Positions 1 through 5,597 are shown, counted from the first letter of the stretch. The stretch: DNA of 5,597 nt from Kofleriaceae bacterium (GCA_016763395.1 JAESTW010000735.1:1-5597); one strand, 5' to 3'. Notes: a model not told the origin generated them from the sequence alone. Made by a program: numbers and translations.

Positions 1-336
1 GAGGAGTTGCTTTGCAGCAATAACAGCCGCGTCGTCAAAGCCATAGCCCTGTGGTCCTGCGCCCTTCACGACCCTGGCGTTTTCGACAAGCCCAGCGGCA
101 TCGATATCAATGTCGAGCAGTACCTCTGCAGCAATGCCTTCTTCCTTTGCCCTGTCCGGGTATACGGGCTGCATGTCTCTTTTCAATGTTGGTGGTGTGA
201 GCTTCTCATCAGCACGCGGCACCGGTGGAGGTTCATCTTCAGGGGTTCCTTGCGCATGCGGCGTCCGAATTGCGGCGGCCAAGAACAGGACGACCAATGC
301 GAAGCGCGCGAACAAGATGGGATTGCGACAAGCCAT
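1..336 (-). CDS. Secreted protein with N-terminal TonB C-terminal-like domain; probable start of a TonB-dependent receptor (partial)
   Basis: Only the first 112 residues are present; the frame is open to the left edge. Residues 1-29 look like a Sec signal peptide: a short positive start, a hydrophobic core (LVVLFLAAA) and a probable cleavage after PHA, before Q29. A Pro/Glu-rich linker (about 30-48) follows. From about residue 49 there is a TonB C-terminal-like domain: PVYPDRAKEEGIAAEV carries the YP...G pattern, then an LLDIDIDAAGLVENARVVKG strand pair and a GFDDAAVIAAKQ helix. Unlike a true TonB there is no membrane anchor, so the domain should be periplasmic. Proteins with this beginning often continue into a plug and outer-membrane barrel in myxobacteria, and the position directly after exbB-exbD-tonB and a lipoprotein fits that. 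The ATG directly abuts the upstream stop (TAGATG), and an AGAGGGG ribosome-binding site lies 6 bases before it. A short periplasmic TonB-domain protein without a barrel remains possible. Confidence 0.75.
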   Translation of the reverse strand, partial: MACRNPILFARFALVVLFLAAAIRTPHAQGTPEDEPPPVPRADEKLTPPTLKRDMQPVYPDRAKEEGIAAEVLLDIDIDAAGLVENARVVKGAGPQGYGFDDAAVIAAKQLL

Positions 337-1299
337 CTATTGCCCCTCTAGTCTGAAGGTGTGTTCGATCCAGCTCGTACCGCCTCGCTCATCGCGGAGA
401 ACTAAGAAGAGGCGAGCATTTGTGTCCTCCAGTTCGAATGGCATATCCCAGATGTTCTCCGTGAGAGATTCGATGGAGCCTGTGTCAAAGTACGAGCTTC
501 GTTGCTCGCCTTTGCGATGCGTAGAGCCAACGGTCACAAACCAACTCAGGAAAAGCGACTCTCCTCGTGGTTCTGGTGGCGGCAGGCCCTCTCGAGCAGC
601 CGGCAAAAATGTTTCGCTTTGCGTCTCATCAACGTCTGCGACGACATCATAGATTCCTTCCAGTTGAAATGGGGCAGTCGCTCCAAGCTCTACACCGTTC
701 CGAAGCGTTCGCGTAAAATTCGCTCCGATAACGGGGTTTTGATTTCGTTCATCTCCAACAACTAGGATGGGAACGTCCTTGATCGCGACGATTTGATCGG
801 AGCCTGCCGTCACTGTGAGCTCAACGCTGAGCGCTAGGCTTGATAGACATGTAAAGAGTTCAAGCTCCGGTTCGGACGTGTCGCGGCTAAGAATTTCACA
901 GAGACCAAAGGCTTGGTCGGGCTCAAAGAACGCCTCGAAGGAGGCCGTCTCTGCGGTACCGAGGTCGTAGGGCGGTAATTCGACACCGGAATCGAGTTCT
1001 GTCCATGCTCTCTCCAAATCAGATTCCGAGATGTTGCATAGATAGCCTTCCTCAGAACTTCCCCGAGACAGGCACCAAGACCACTGATAGCTAACCCTGC
1101 GCTCTTCTTCGTCGAAGACAAGAGCACTGAACGTCGCGCTTTCTCCTTGCACGAGATCGGCGGGCTCGGACGCGAGTGCTAAGATTCGCAGTCCTTCGAT
1201 TTGGTTGGATCGAGTAGAATCATCCCGAATGGTGCAGGCGCTCACGGCCCCTACAAGTGCGAGACAAAGTGCTCTGGTGGCGATGCGATGGCTAGACAT
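337..1299 (-). CDS. Predicted lipoprotein of unknown family, between tonB and the putative receptor gene
   Basis: A 320-residue protein whose family I do not recognise. The N-terminus is a lipoprotein signal: a basic start, hydrophobic LCLALVGAVS, then a lipobox V-S-A-C with the lipidated cysteine at residue 22. The mature part looks beta-rich. Its first half (about 34-185) begins with IEGLRILALASEPADLVQGE and continues into an Ig/PKD-like pattern (ATFSALVFDEEERRVSYQWSW). Residues 186-320 may form a second sandwich, ending in RLFLVLRDERGGTSW. Four cysteines in the mature first half (76, 88, 134, 151) could make two disulfides. The protein is acidic, as expected for an exported protein. I chose ATG 1299 over the in-frame TTG at 1314 because a GAGGAG ribosome-binding site (1307-1312) sits 7 bases upstream of it, inside the last codons of tonB. 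One base separates it from tonB and none from the next gene, so a role in the same transport system is likely. A substrate-binding or receptor-assisting role is only inferred. Confidence 0.85.
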   Translation of the reverse strand: MSSHRIATRALCLALVGAVSACTIRDDSTRSNQIEGLRILALASEPADLVQGESATFSALVFDEEERRVSYQWSWCLSRGSSEEGYLCNISESDLERAWTELDSGVELPPYDLGTAETASFEAFFEPDQAFGLCEILSRDTSEPELELFTCLSSLALSVELTVTAGSDQIVAIKDVPILVVGDERNQNPVIGANFTRTLRNGVELGATAPFQLEGIYDVVADVDETQSETFLPAAREGLPPPEPRGESLFLSWFVTVGSTHRKGEQRSSYFDTGSIESLTENIWDMPFELEDTNARLFLVLRDERGGTSWIEHTFRLEGQ

Positions 1300-1300
1300 G

Positions 1301-2344
1301 CTAGTTCTCCTCAATTCGAAATCGGTAACTGTATGAGAGTGTGTAGGTGACGGCTTTTCCGTCTCGCGTAGCGGGTGTGAAGGTCTCTATCGCTGCGGCG
1401 CTCTTGGCAGCAAGGTCAAAGGCCTTGTGCCCTGACCCTTTGAGAATGGAAATCTTTGTCACCTTGCCTTTGGTGTCGATCGTTACGCGCACTTGCACGT
1501 CGCCTTCGATGCCTTGAGCCTTCAGTGTTGTTGGATAGGGTGGTTTGCTTGGCTTTTTGCGTTTGGGTTTTACGAAGACCGAATCGCGCGTTGGAATGTT
1601 GAGCGCTATGCGCTGCTCTCGAGTTGAAGTCTTGCCTGTGCCCGCCCCTTTGCCATGGCGAGTCCCCTCTTGTCCGACGGGCTCTTGCTTGGCAATGTTG
1701 GGATCGATTGCGGTTGTGCCTGTATCCCCCATTCTCGTGGAGCCGGTCGCGAACGCAGGCCCCTTGCCCCCTGTTGCTGTTGACGCGAAATCGAGTCCCG
1801 CAATACGCCGCCTCGGTGGTGGGGCCACAGGATCCGGCAAATCCAGAGTTGGCTCCGGCTTCTTGATGATGCGCGGCTTCTTGGGCTTCTTCGGATTCAC
1901 AGGTTTGCTTGTTCTTGGCTTAGGGGGCGTTGGATCCTTGGGAACGAAGTCAGGTGGTATTGGTGCTATGACTTCCTCAATCGACTCGTCGACTGGCAAT
2001 GGAGTTGGCGGCGGCGGTGGTGGTACATCGATAACTTGCACAATGACTCGTTCCGGTGCTTTGTAGTCCCCCTTCTCGCCCATCAGATCGTTTAGGGTTG
2101 CGAAGAGCAGGACGATAAACCCATGTACCGCGACGGCCATGATTAGTAGCTTGAGGCTTCCTATAGTGGAGTCGATCGGAGAGGCTGGATGGTAAAGGGG
2201 GTCGCGCAGCAGTGAAGGCGTATCAATTGGGTGTAGGACATGTTCGTGGATACGTTTACGCGCCGCCTCACGCTCCTGGTGCCTGGCCTCTGCGAAGTCG
2301 ACGAGCCTAGGAAACTTGTCCTTTGGTGCAGTACTGCCACCCAC
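1301..2344 (-). CDS. tonB: Energy transducer TonB with extended cytoplasmic N-terminus
   Basis: A 347-residue TonB-family protein that would transmit proton-motive force from ExbB-ExbD to outer-membrane receptors. Residues 1-60 are charged and predicted cytoplasmic, longer than the roughly 12 residues before the anchor in E. coli TonB. Residues 63-85 form the single membrane anchor. They include VAVHGFIV with His74, matching the conserved anchor His of TonB, but the position four residues before it is Ala70 where E. coli has Ser. A Pro/Lys-rich periplasmic spacer follows (about 107-180, with a six-proline run and KPKKPK blocks), then a Gly/Thr-rich linker. The C-terminal domain spans about 265-347: PPYPTTLKAQGIEGDVQVRV with the YP and G-x-V motifs, then TFTPATRDGKAV and a final aromatic strand. 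The start is GTG at 2344, one base after the exbD stop, with a weak GAGA upstream. TolA is less likely because the C-terminus is clearly TonB-like and no TolB or Pal is nearby. Confidence 0.93.
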   Translation of the reverse strand: MGGSTAPKDKFPRLVDFAEARHQEREAARKRIHEHVLHPIDTPSLLRDPLYHPASPIDSTIGSLKLLIMAVAVHGFIVLLFATLNDLMGEKGDYKAPERVIVQVIDVPPPPPPTPLPVDESIEEVIAPIPPDFVPKDPTPPKPRTSKPVNPKKPKKPRIIKKPEPTLDLPDPVAPPPRRRIAGLDFASTATGGKGPAFATGSTRMGDTGTTAIDPNIAKQEPVGQEGTRHGKGAGTGKTSTREQRIALNIPTRDSVFVKPKRKKPSKPPYPTTLKAQGIEGDVQVRVTIDTKGKVTKISILKGSGHKAFDLAAKSAAAIETFTPATRDGKAVTYTLSYSYRFRIEEN

Positions 2345-2345
2345 T

Positions 2346-2756
2346 CTAAATCTCGCGTTCTATGTTTAACGCGAAGCTCTTCACGCCGTTGCTCTTTACG
2401 ACATCGATGATCTTGATTACTCGGCCGTAGTTGATGCTTGTGTCGGCGGAAATCACTGCCTGCAGGTCCTTGTCCTTCCACGACGCACGCGCGACATAGG
2501 TACCTAAGGCTTGGTGAGTCGTAGGTTTACCGTTTAAGAAGATGTCTCCTTCCGCGGTGAGAACAATATTGAGCGTACTTGCGACAGCACTGCCCGCACT
2601 CGCAGCCGTTGGCAAATCGACACGAATGCTCGCTCTGGAAATGGCGGAAGAGGTAATCATAAAGATGATGAGCAGCACCAAGACAATGTCCACAAATGGA
2701 ACAATGTTAATCGATGCGATGACTTCTTCGTCCTCTTCGAATACGTTCGAAGCCAT
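2346..2756 (-). CDS. exbD: ExbD/TolR-family proton channel subunit
   Basis: A 136-residue protein of normal length for the family. It has a short cytoplasmic N-terminus (EEDEEVIASINIVPF), one membrane helix (about 22-39, VDIVLVLLIIFMITSSA), and a periplasmic domain of about 95 residues ending in VKSNGVKSFALNIE. Asp23 in PFVD matches the conserved membrane aspartate (Asp25 in E. coli ExbD) thought to be protonated during force generation. In the family the protein works as a dimer inside an ExbB pentamer. Its ATG follows the exbB stop by 2 bases, and an AGAAGG ribosome-binding site lies 10 bases upstream. The choice of ExbD over TolR rests mainly on the tonB gene directly downstream. Confidence 0.94.
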   Translation of the reverse strand: MASNVFEEDEEVIASINIVPFVDIVLVLLIIFMITSSAISRASIRVDLPTAASAGSAVASTLNIVLTAEGDIFLNGKPTTHQALGTYVARASWKDKDLQAVISADTSINYGRVIKIIDVVKSNGVKSFALNIEREI

Positions 2757-2758
2757 GG

Positions 2759-3421
2759 TTACGCTGCCTTCTCTTCCGGAACTCTTACCGACTTGAGCGA
2801 GGCTAGAAGCGTTGCCGTCATCAAGTTTCCGTCGTCGGTGATGTGTTTCACTTTGCCCTTGAGCATGTTGTAGGCGACAACAGCGGGAATGGCGACGAGC
2901 AGTCCGACCGCCGTTGCGATCAAGGACTCTGCAATCCCGCCCATCACCGCGCCACTGGCTTCGGACATGTTTGCGCTCAAGTCCTTAAAAGCGCGGATGA
3001 TGCCCAACACGGTTCCAAAGAGACCAATGAAAGGTGCGTTACTCGCAACGGTTGCCAAGAAGCTAAGTCGTTTTTCGTATCGCGCTTTTTCCTTGCGAGC
3101 CGCTGCACCAAGTAAATCCTCAACGGCCTCAGGCCCCCTTGCGTACTCGCGCAAGCCAAAGAGTACGGTATTGGTTTCAAGGCTATCAAACTTCTCTAAG
3201 AACTTTGCTGCCCCTTGTAAATCTCCTTTTCCCAAAAACGTCGAGAGCTTCTTGCGGACGGCCTCAACATCGACGGCATGCTTCCGGAAGAAGAGGTAAC
3301 GCTCGACCATCACCGCTACCGATGCGATGGAGAGACCGATGAGAACCCAAAGCACCCACTCGGCCTCAAAGATCGGCAACTCCATGAGCGTAGGGACTAA
3401 ACCTGCTTCGTTTTCTTTCAT
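2759..3421 (-). CDS. exbB: ExbB/TolQ/MotA-family proton channel subunit
   Basis: A 220-residue protein with the three-helix plan of ExbB: TM1 about 22-44, a cytoplasmic domain 45-117 (helical, charged), TM2 about 119-142 and TM3 about 163-186. TM2 contains the family signature NAPFIGLFGTVLGI, and TM3 contains GGIAESLIATAVGLLVAIPAVVAYN. Thr137 and Thr170, spaced 33 apart, correspond to E. coli ExbB Thr148 and Thr181, and Glu165 to Glu176; these residues line the proton path. The protein assembles with ExbD in the inner membrane to drive TonB. A TGA stop in frame at 3443-3445 excludes a longer form. The chosen ATG has only GGAG two bases upstream, unusually close, and that sequence lies in a small inverted repeat. 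A shorter start at residue 13 (ATG GAG TTG) has no visible ribosome-binding site and seems less likely. Confidence 0.94.
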   Translation of the reverse strand: MKENEAGLVPTLMELPIFEAEWVLWVLIGLSIASVAVMVERYLFFRKHAVDVEAVRKKLSTFLGKGDLQGAAKFLEKFDSLETNTVLFGLREYARGPEAVEDLLGAAARKEKARYEKRLSFLATVASNAPFIGLFGTVLGIIRAFKDLSANMSEASGAVMGGIAESLIATAVGLLVAIPAVVAYNMLKGKVKHITDDGNLMTATLLASLKSVRVPEEKAA

Positions 3422-3445
3422 GACTCCAATACAATGGAGGAGTCA
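3421..3445 (-). promoter_or_regulatory. Inverted repeat covering the exbB ribosome-binding site
   Basis: The two arms TGACTCC and GGAGTCA are perfectly complementary over 7 bases and separated by 11 bases. In the minus-strand transcript the 3' arm is the GGAG ribosome-binding site plus the A of the exbB start codon, so a folded stem would hide the translation start. The alternative shorter pairing CTCCA/TGGAG (loop of 6) also captures the GGAG. No T-run follows, so it is not a standard terminator. The repeat is seen directly; a regulatory role is an inference and a stem this short may be chance. Confidence 0.35.
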
Positions 3446-3505
3446 GCGTTCAATGTCTGTGCCTGTTACGTTCGCTTACAATCGAGTGCCCGTCGGTCGT
3501 TTGCG
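3422..3505. other. 84-base gap between the upstream lipoprotein gene and exbB
   Basis: Apart from the inverted repeat next to exbB, I see no convincing sigma-70-type promoter and no hairpin with a T-run on the minus strand. A TTGTAA at 3476-3481 (minus strand) could be a -35, but no good -10 follows it at the right distance. The gap therefore neither proves nor excludes a separate promoter for exbB-exbD-tonB; readthrough from the upstream lipoprotein gene is possible. Confidence 0.4.
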
Positions 3506-4801
3506 CTACAGGGAAATCGAAGACTCACCGCTGGAAAGACGCTCTATCGATTCCAGTACAGTGGTCAACTCGAATTGCATGGGCGAGAACTCCACTTCAA
3601 ATGCCGTCGCGTGTGCCTCATAGTCACCCGCTGGGAGGGAGGGAACCTCCACAAGCATGCGATCATCGAGCACAAGCCCTTCCCACACCAACGACTGGTC
3701 CTGCCAAAACTGGATCCGACGCAGACTTGCCCCTGGAGCCGTTCCCAAGCGGAAAACACTACCGCTCTCTCGCACCAGCGATGATTGCTCGGACAGAAAC
3801 TCACCAATCGATGCTGTCTCTGTGTCAACGAGGTCGCGTTCAAAATTTGTCCGGGGTTGGCTACTCCCTGCCGTGCCGGACTCCATTGCGATAACCCAGT
3901 AGTTCCCATTTGCAAAGGCACCGGCCAGTTTGGGCAACACTACGCTTGGCGACTCTTTGGTTGCCTTTTGATTGAAAACGAGAACCCCGTCAGCCACCTC
4001 AATTCCGGCCACACCGATCACCTGCGTTGCGATGTCCGGGAGCTTTATCTGAAAAGGAAAGAGGTCTCTACCTGGAATGATCTGCAACTCAATTCCAGTT
4101 TGGTCAACCCCGCCCACTCCATTCAGTCCGGGCAGGAAAGCCAAGCCGATTACCTCTCGGATGTCATCTGAAAAATCGTCCGGAGTCCCCATGTCATCAC
4201 CATCAAAGATAAGTGCATGAAGAGCCTGTGGCCCCGTTCGAGTCGTTACTGAAAAGCTGCATTCGGTGGGTGTACTCAGATCAAAACAAGTGTCGTTTGC
4301 GAACTGCCCGCTTCCCTCTTGGTCAATCTTATTGGTCCAATCTTGCATCGTACTTCGCCGGGTGTACTCAACCTCGGCGATCAGGTAATGACCTGCGATT
4401 GGATCCGGAAGCTCTGCCCAGCCCGCGATACTGCCGCTGATTTTTAGCGTGGGCTCAGTGAGTAATCGCATCGGAATCGTAACGTTCGCCCCGAGAACTC
4501 CAAACCAAGTGGTGGTCGTATAGCCCGCGATCGCAACGGTTAGCGATTGGCCACCCTCAGAGTCAGCCGAGACCATTGCCAAGCCTTCGCTGTCGGTTCG
4601 CTCATCGAGCCCACCTAGATTCACCCTGGCGCCTGAAATTGGTTGGCCGGTGGCCTCATCAAGGACATGCACGTAAACCACGCTCTCGATAACACCGCCC
4701 GTGACTCCGCCTCCCTCAATCGCCTGAGGAGACGAGCCGGTACTGTCACCGCATGCGATCGCAGCGGCCATCGCTACGCCAAACAACCCTATTCGCCACA
4801 T
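3506..4801 (-). CDS. Predicted lipoprotein with carboxypeptidase-regulatory-like (transthyretin-type) domain
   Basis: A 431-residue exported protein. Residues 1-16 are a lipoprotein signal (MWRIGLFGVAMAAAIA) followed by the lipidated Cys17 in an A-I-A-C lipobox, with Gly and Asp after it. A low-complexity Ser/Gly linker runs to about 37. Residues 40-112 look like a carboxypeptidase-D regulatory-like beta sandwich: VYVHVLDEATGQPISGARVN, a TDSEGLA turn, then VAIAGYTTTTW. The rest (about 115-431) is beta-rich and not recognised. It includes a Cys172-Cys181 pair that could form a disulfide, and an acidic GDDMGTPDDFSDD stretch (201-213) that resembles a metal-binding loop. The ATG at 4801 has a strong AAGGAG ribosome-binding site (4807-4812) 5 bases upstream. 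The frame stays open 47 codons further, but that extension lacks a signal and would bury the lipobox. Location next to the TonB genes suggests an envelope role linked to uptake, without direct proof. Confidence 0.85.
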   Translation of the reverse strand: MWRIGLFGVAMAAAIACGDSTGSSPQAIEGGGVTGGVIESVVYVHVLDEATGQPISGARVNLGGLDERTDSEGLAMVSADSEGGQSLTVAIAGYTTTTWFGVLGANVTIPMRLLTEPTLKISGSIAGWAELPDPIAGHYLIAEVEYTRRSTMQDWTNKIDQEGSGQFANDTCFDLSTPTECSFSVTTRTGPQALHALIFDGDDMGTPDDFSDDIREVIGLAFLPGLNGVGGVDQTGIELQIIPGRDLFPFQIKLPDIATQVIGVAGIEVADGVLVFNQKATKESPSVVLPKLAGAFANGNYWVIAMESGTAGSSQPRTNFERDLVDTETASIGEFLSEQSSLVRESGSVFRLGTAPGASLRRIQFWQDQSLVWEGLVLDDRMLVEVPSLPAGDYEAHATAFEVEFSPMQFELTTVLESIERLSSGESSISL

Positions 4802-4806
4802 CGTTT

Positions 4807-4812
4807 CTCCTT
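4807..4812 (-). promoter_or_regulatory. Ribosome-binding site that fixes the start of the 431-residue lipoprotein
   Basis: AAGGAG on the minus strand, 5 bases before ATG 4801. Together with the lipoprotein signal directly after that ATG, it decides against the 47-codon longer reading frame. Confidence 0.8.
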
Positions 4813-4828
4813 GGGATCGCAAAACAGT

Positions 4829-4834
4829 CTTATA
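4829..4834 (-). promoter_or_regulatory. Possible -10 element for the minus-strand lipoprotein gene or operon
   Basis: TATAAG on the minus strand matches the sigma-70 -10 consensus in five of six bases. It would give a leader of about 20 bases before ATG 4801. The hexamer 17 bases upstream (TTCTTT, 4852-4857) is a poor -35, so the call is weak. Confidence 0.3.
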
Positions 4835-4836
4835 CT
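4831..4836 (+). promoter_or_regulatory. Possible -10 element for the divergent ATPase gene
   Basis: TATACT on the plus strand matches the -10 consensus in five of six bases and would put transcription start near 4843, about 36 bases before ATG 4879. No good -35 lies 16-18 bases upstream. It overlaps the minus-strand TATAAG candidate by four bases, so the two promoters, if both real, would compete. Confidence 0.25.
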
Positions 4837-4878
4837 CAGATAGCGTACACGAAAGAACCGCGCCATGACCTATCCCAC

Positions 4879-5597
4879 ATGTCCATCTCACTAGAACCAA
4901 ACCGGTACGTTGGACGGGAAGAGGATCTGATTGCACTCGCACAATGCTACGAGCGTCTGGATCGCCTGGTCACAATCGTGGGCCCGCCTGGGACTGGAAA
5001 ATCAAGACTGGCGCGACACTACGCCCATATCAGGGCCAAACGAACAGACGCGCAGACCTATTTCTTTGACCTAACAGATGCGGCCAGTGCTGATGATGTG
5101 AGTAACGTCGTTGCCCGCGTCCTCGGGCTTTCTGCCCACGGAGCAACGACCGACCTCAACGTCGGGCAGCTAGGTCACGCGCTTGATGCACGGGGGCCCG
5201 CACTCTTTGTGTTCGACAACTTTGAACATGTAGTCAGCTCAGCAGCCGTAATTTTGGTCCGTTGGCTGGAGACCGCGGCACAAGGTCACTTTTTGGTGAC
5301 TTCCCGTGAACTGCTGCGAGTGTCCGGGGAGACCGCCTACGAGCTTCTCCCACTGCGTGACGACCATGCAATCGATCTCTTCCTAGACCGTGTTCGAACG
5401 GTGCGTTCTGATTACGTACCAACGGACGAGGAGCAGCCCGATCTTCTGGCCATCGTTCGTGCGCTAGACTGTATTCCGCTCGCACTCGAGTTGGCCGCCA
5501 CCCGGATGTCGATACTGAGCCCAGCACAGCTGCGATCACGACTTCATGAGCGTTTCAAAGTCTTATCGAAGGGTCCACGCAACGCGGGCAAGCGACA
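4879..5597 (+). CDS. STAND/NB-ARC-type predicted ATPase (partial, continues past the right edge)
   Basis: The first 239 residues are present and the frame is open to the edge. The NTPase core begins almost at once: RYVGREEDL (9-17), Walker A GPPGTGKS (35-42), Walker B LFVFDNFE (109-116), a TSRE sensor-like motif (141-144), LLPLRDDHAIDLFLDRV (156-172), and CIPLALELAA (198-207), the counterpart of the GLPLAL motif. The tail RFKVLSKGPRNAGKR matches the pattern that closes the ATPase core in the COG3903-type predicted ATPases. Such proteins use ATP-driven oligomerisation as a switch; the C-terminal part is usually a repeat or sensor region, here outside the window. There is no effector domain before the ATPase, so any effector would have to be downstream or in a partner. 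ATG 4879 is the only ATG in this frame before the core, but no good ribosome-binding site precedes it. The function could be transcriptional signalling or defence; the sequence does not decide. Confidence 0.88.
   Translation, partial: MSISLEPNRYVGREEDLIALAQCYERLDRLVTIVGPPGTGKSRLARHYAHIRAKRTDAQTYFFDLTDAASADDVSNVVARVLGLSAHGATTDLNVGQLGHALDARGPALFVFDNFEHVVSSAAVILVRWLETAAQGHFLVTSRELLRVSGETAYELLPLRDDHAIDLFLDRVRTVRSDYVPTDEEQPDLLAIVRALDCIPLALELAATRMSILSPAQLRSRLHERFKVLSKGPRNAGKR

Noticed and set aside
110..652. Plus-strand open frame of 180 codons
   Set aside because: It lies opposite two well-supported genes (lipoprotein and signal-peptide/TonB_C protein), crosses their junction, and its product is Ser/Arg-rich without domain features.
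1300..1314. TTG start five codons upstream for the 320-residue lipoprotein
   Set aside because: The GAGGAG ribosome-binding site at 1307-1312 lies between that TTG and the ATG at 1299 and is correctly spaced for the ATG.
1990..2033. Simple repeat (ggcggcggcggtggtggt) as a possible functional repeat
   Set aside because: It is the codon run for the proline stretch in the TonB periplasmic spacer and is expected there.
1545..2066. Long plus-strand open frame of 173 codons opposite tonB
   Set aside because: It is the antisense of the Pro/Lys/Gly-rich part of tonB and encodes a low-complexity Gly/Ser/Val-rich product with no recognisable domain. The low-complexity codons on the real strand explain the lack of stops.
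2759..3421. TolQ instead of ExbB (and TolR instead of ExbD)
   Set aside because: The families are related and cannot be cleanly separated by eye, but tonB follows directly and no tolA, tolB or pal is present, so ExbB-ExbD is the better call.
4865..4894. ATG at 4865 as a start for the divergent gene
   Set aside because: It is in another frame and meets a TAG after nine codons; it does not lead into the ATPase core.
4802..4942. 47-codon N-terminal extension of the 431-residue lipoprotein
   Set aside because: It overlaps the divergent ATPase start, has no signal sequence, and would place the lipobox inside the protein. The ATG at 4801 has a good ribosome-binding site and a proper lipoprotein signal.
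5234..5539. Minus-strand open frame of 101 codons opposite the ATPase
   Set aside because: The plus strand here encodes the Walker B-downstream, sensor and PLALELAA motifs of the ATPase; the antisense product is Arg-rich and featureless.

Overview
The window looks like a chromosomal segment of a Gram-negative bacterium, most plausibly a myxobacterium or relative (Myxococcota, the former Deltaproteobacteria). That placement is an inference. It rests on two predicted lipoproteins, a secreted protein that starts with a TonB C-terminal-like domain beside an ExbB-ExbD-TonB set, and a STAND/NB-ARC-type 'predicted ATPase' of a kind abundant in myxobacteria. Base composition is moderately GC-rich and coding density is very high. 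No RNA genes, mobile elements, CRISPR arrays or long repeats were seen.

Layout: from about 4801 down to the left edge, everything is on the minus strand. In order of transcription: (1) a 431-residue lipoprotein with a carboxypeptidase-regulatory-like beta-sandwich domain (4801-3506); (2) an 84-base gap containing a small inverted repeat at the exbB start; (3) exbB (3421-2759); (4) exbD (2756-2346); (5) tonB (2344-1301, GTG start); (6) a 320-residue lipoprotein of unknown family (1299-337); (7) the first 112 residues of a secreted protein with a TonB C-terminal-like domain, cut by the left edge (336-1). Genes 3 to 7 are separated by 2, 1, 1 and 0 bases and are almost certainly one operon. The first lipoprotein may be co-transcribed or may be its own unit.

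To the right, a 77-base divergent intergenic region (4802-4878) separates the operon from a plus-strand gene (4879 to the right edge). That gene encodes an NTPase with clear Walker A and Walker B motifs, and it is cut by the window end.

How the genes fit together: ExbB and ExbD would form the inner-membrane proton-driven motor. TonB, with an unusually long cytoplasmic N-terminus and a Pro/Lys-rich periplasmic spacer, would carry the energy to an outer-membrane receptor. The left-edge gene is a good candidate for that receptor, because in myxobacterial-type systems a TonB C-terminal-like domain can precede a plug and barrel, but the receptor part lies outside the window. The two lipoproteins are candidate envelope accessory components; their substrate cannot be told from this sequence. 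The divergent ATPase is probably an unrelated signalling, regulatory or defence protein.
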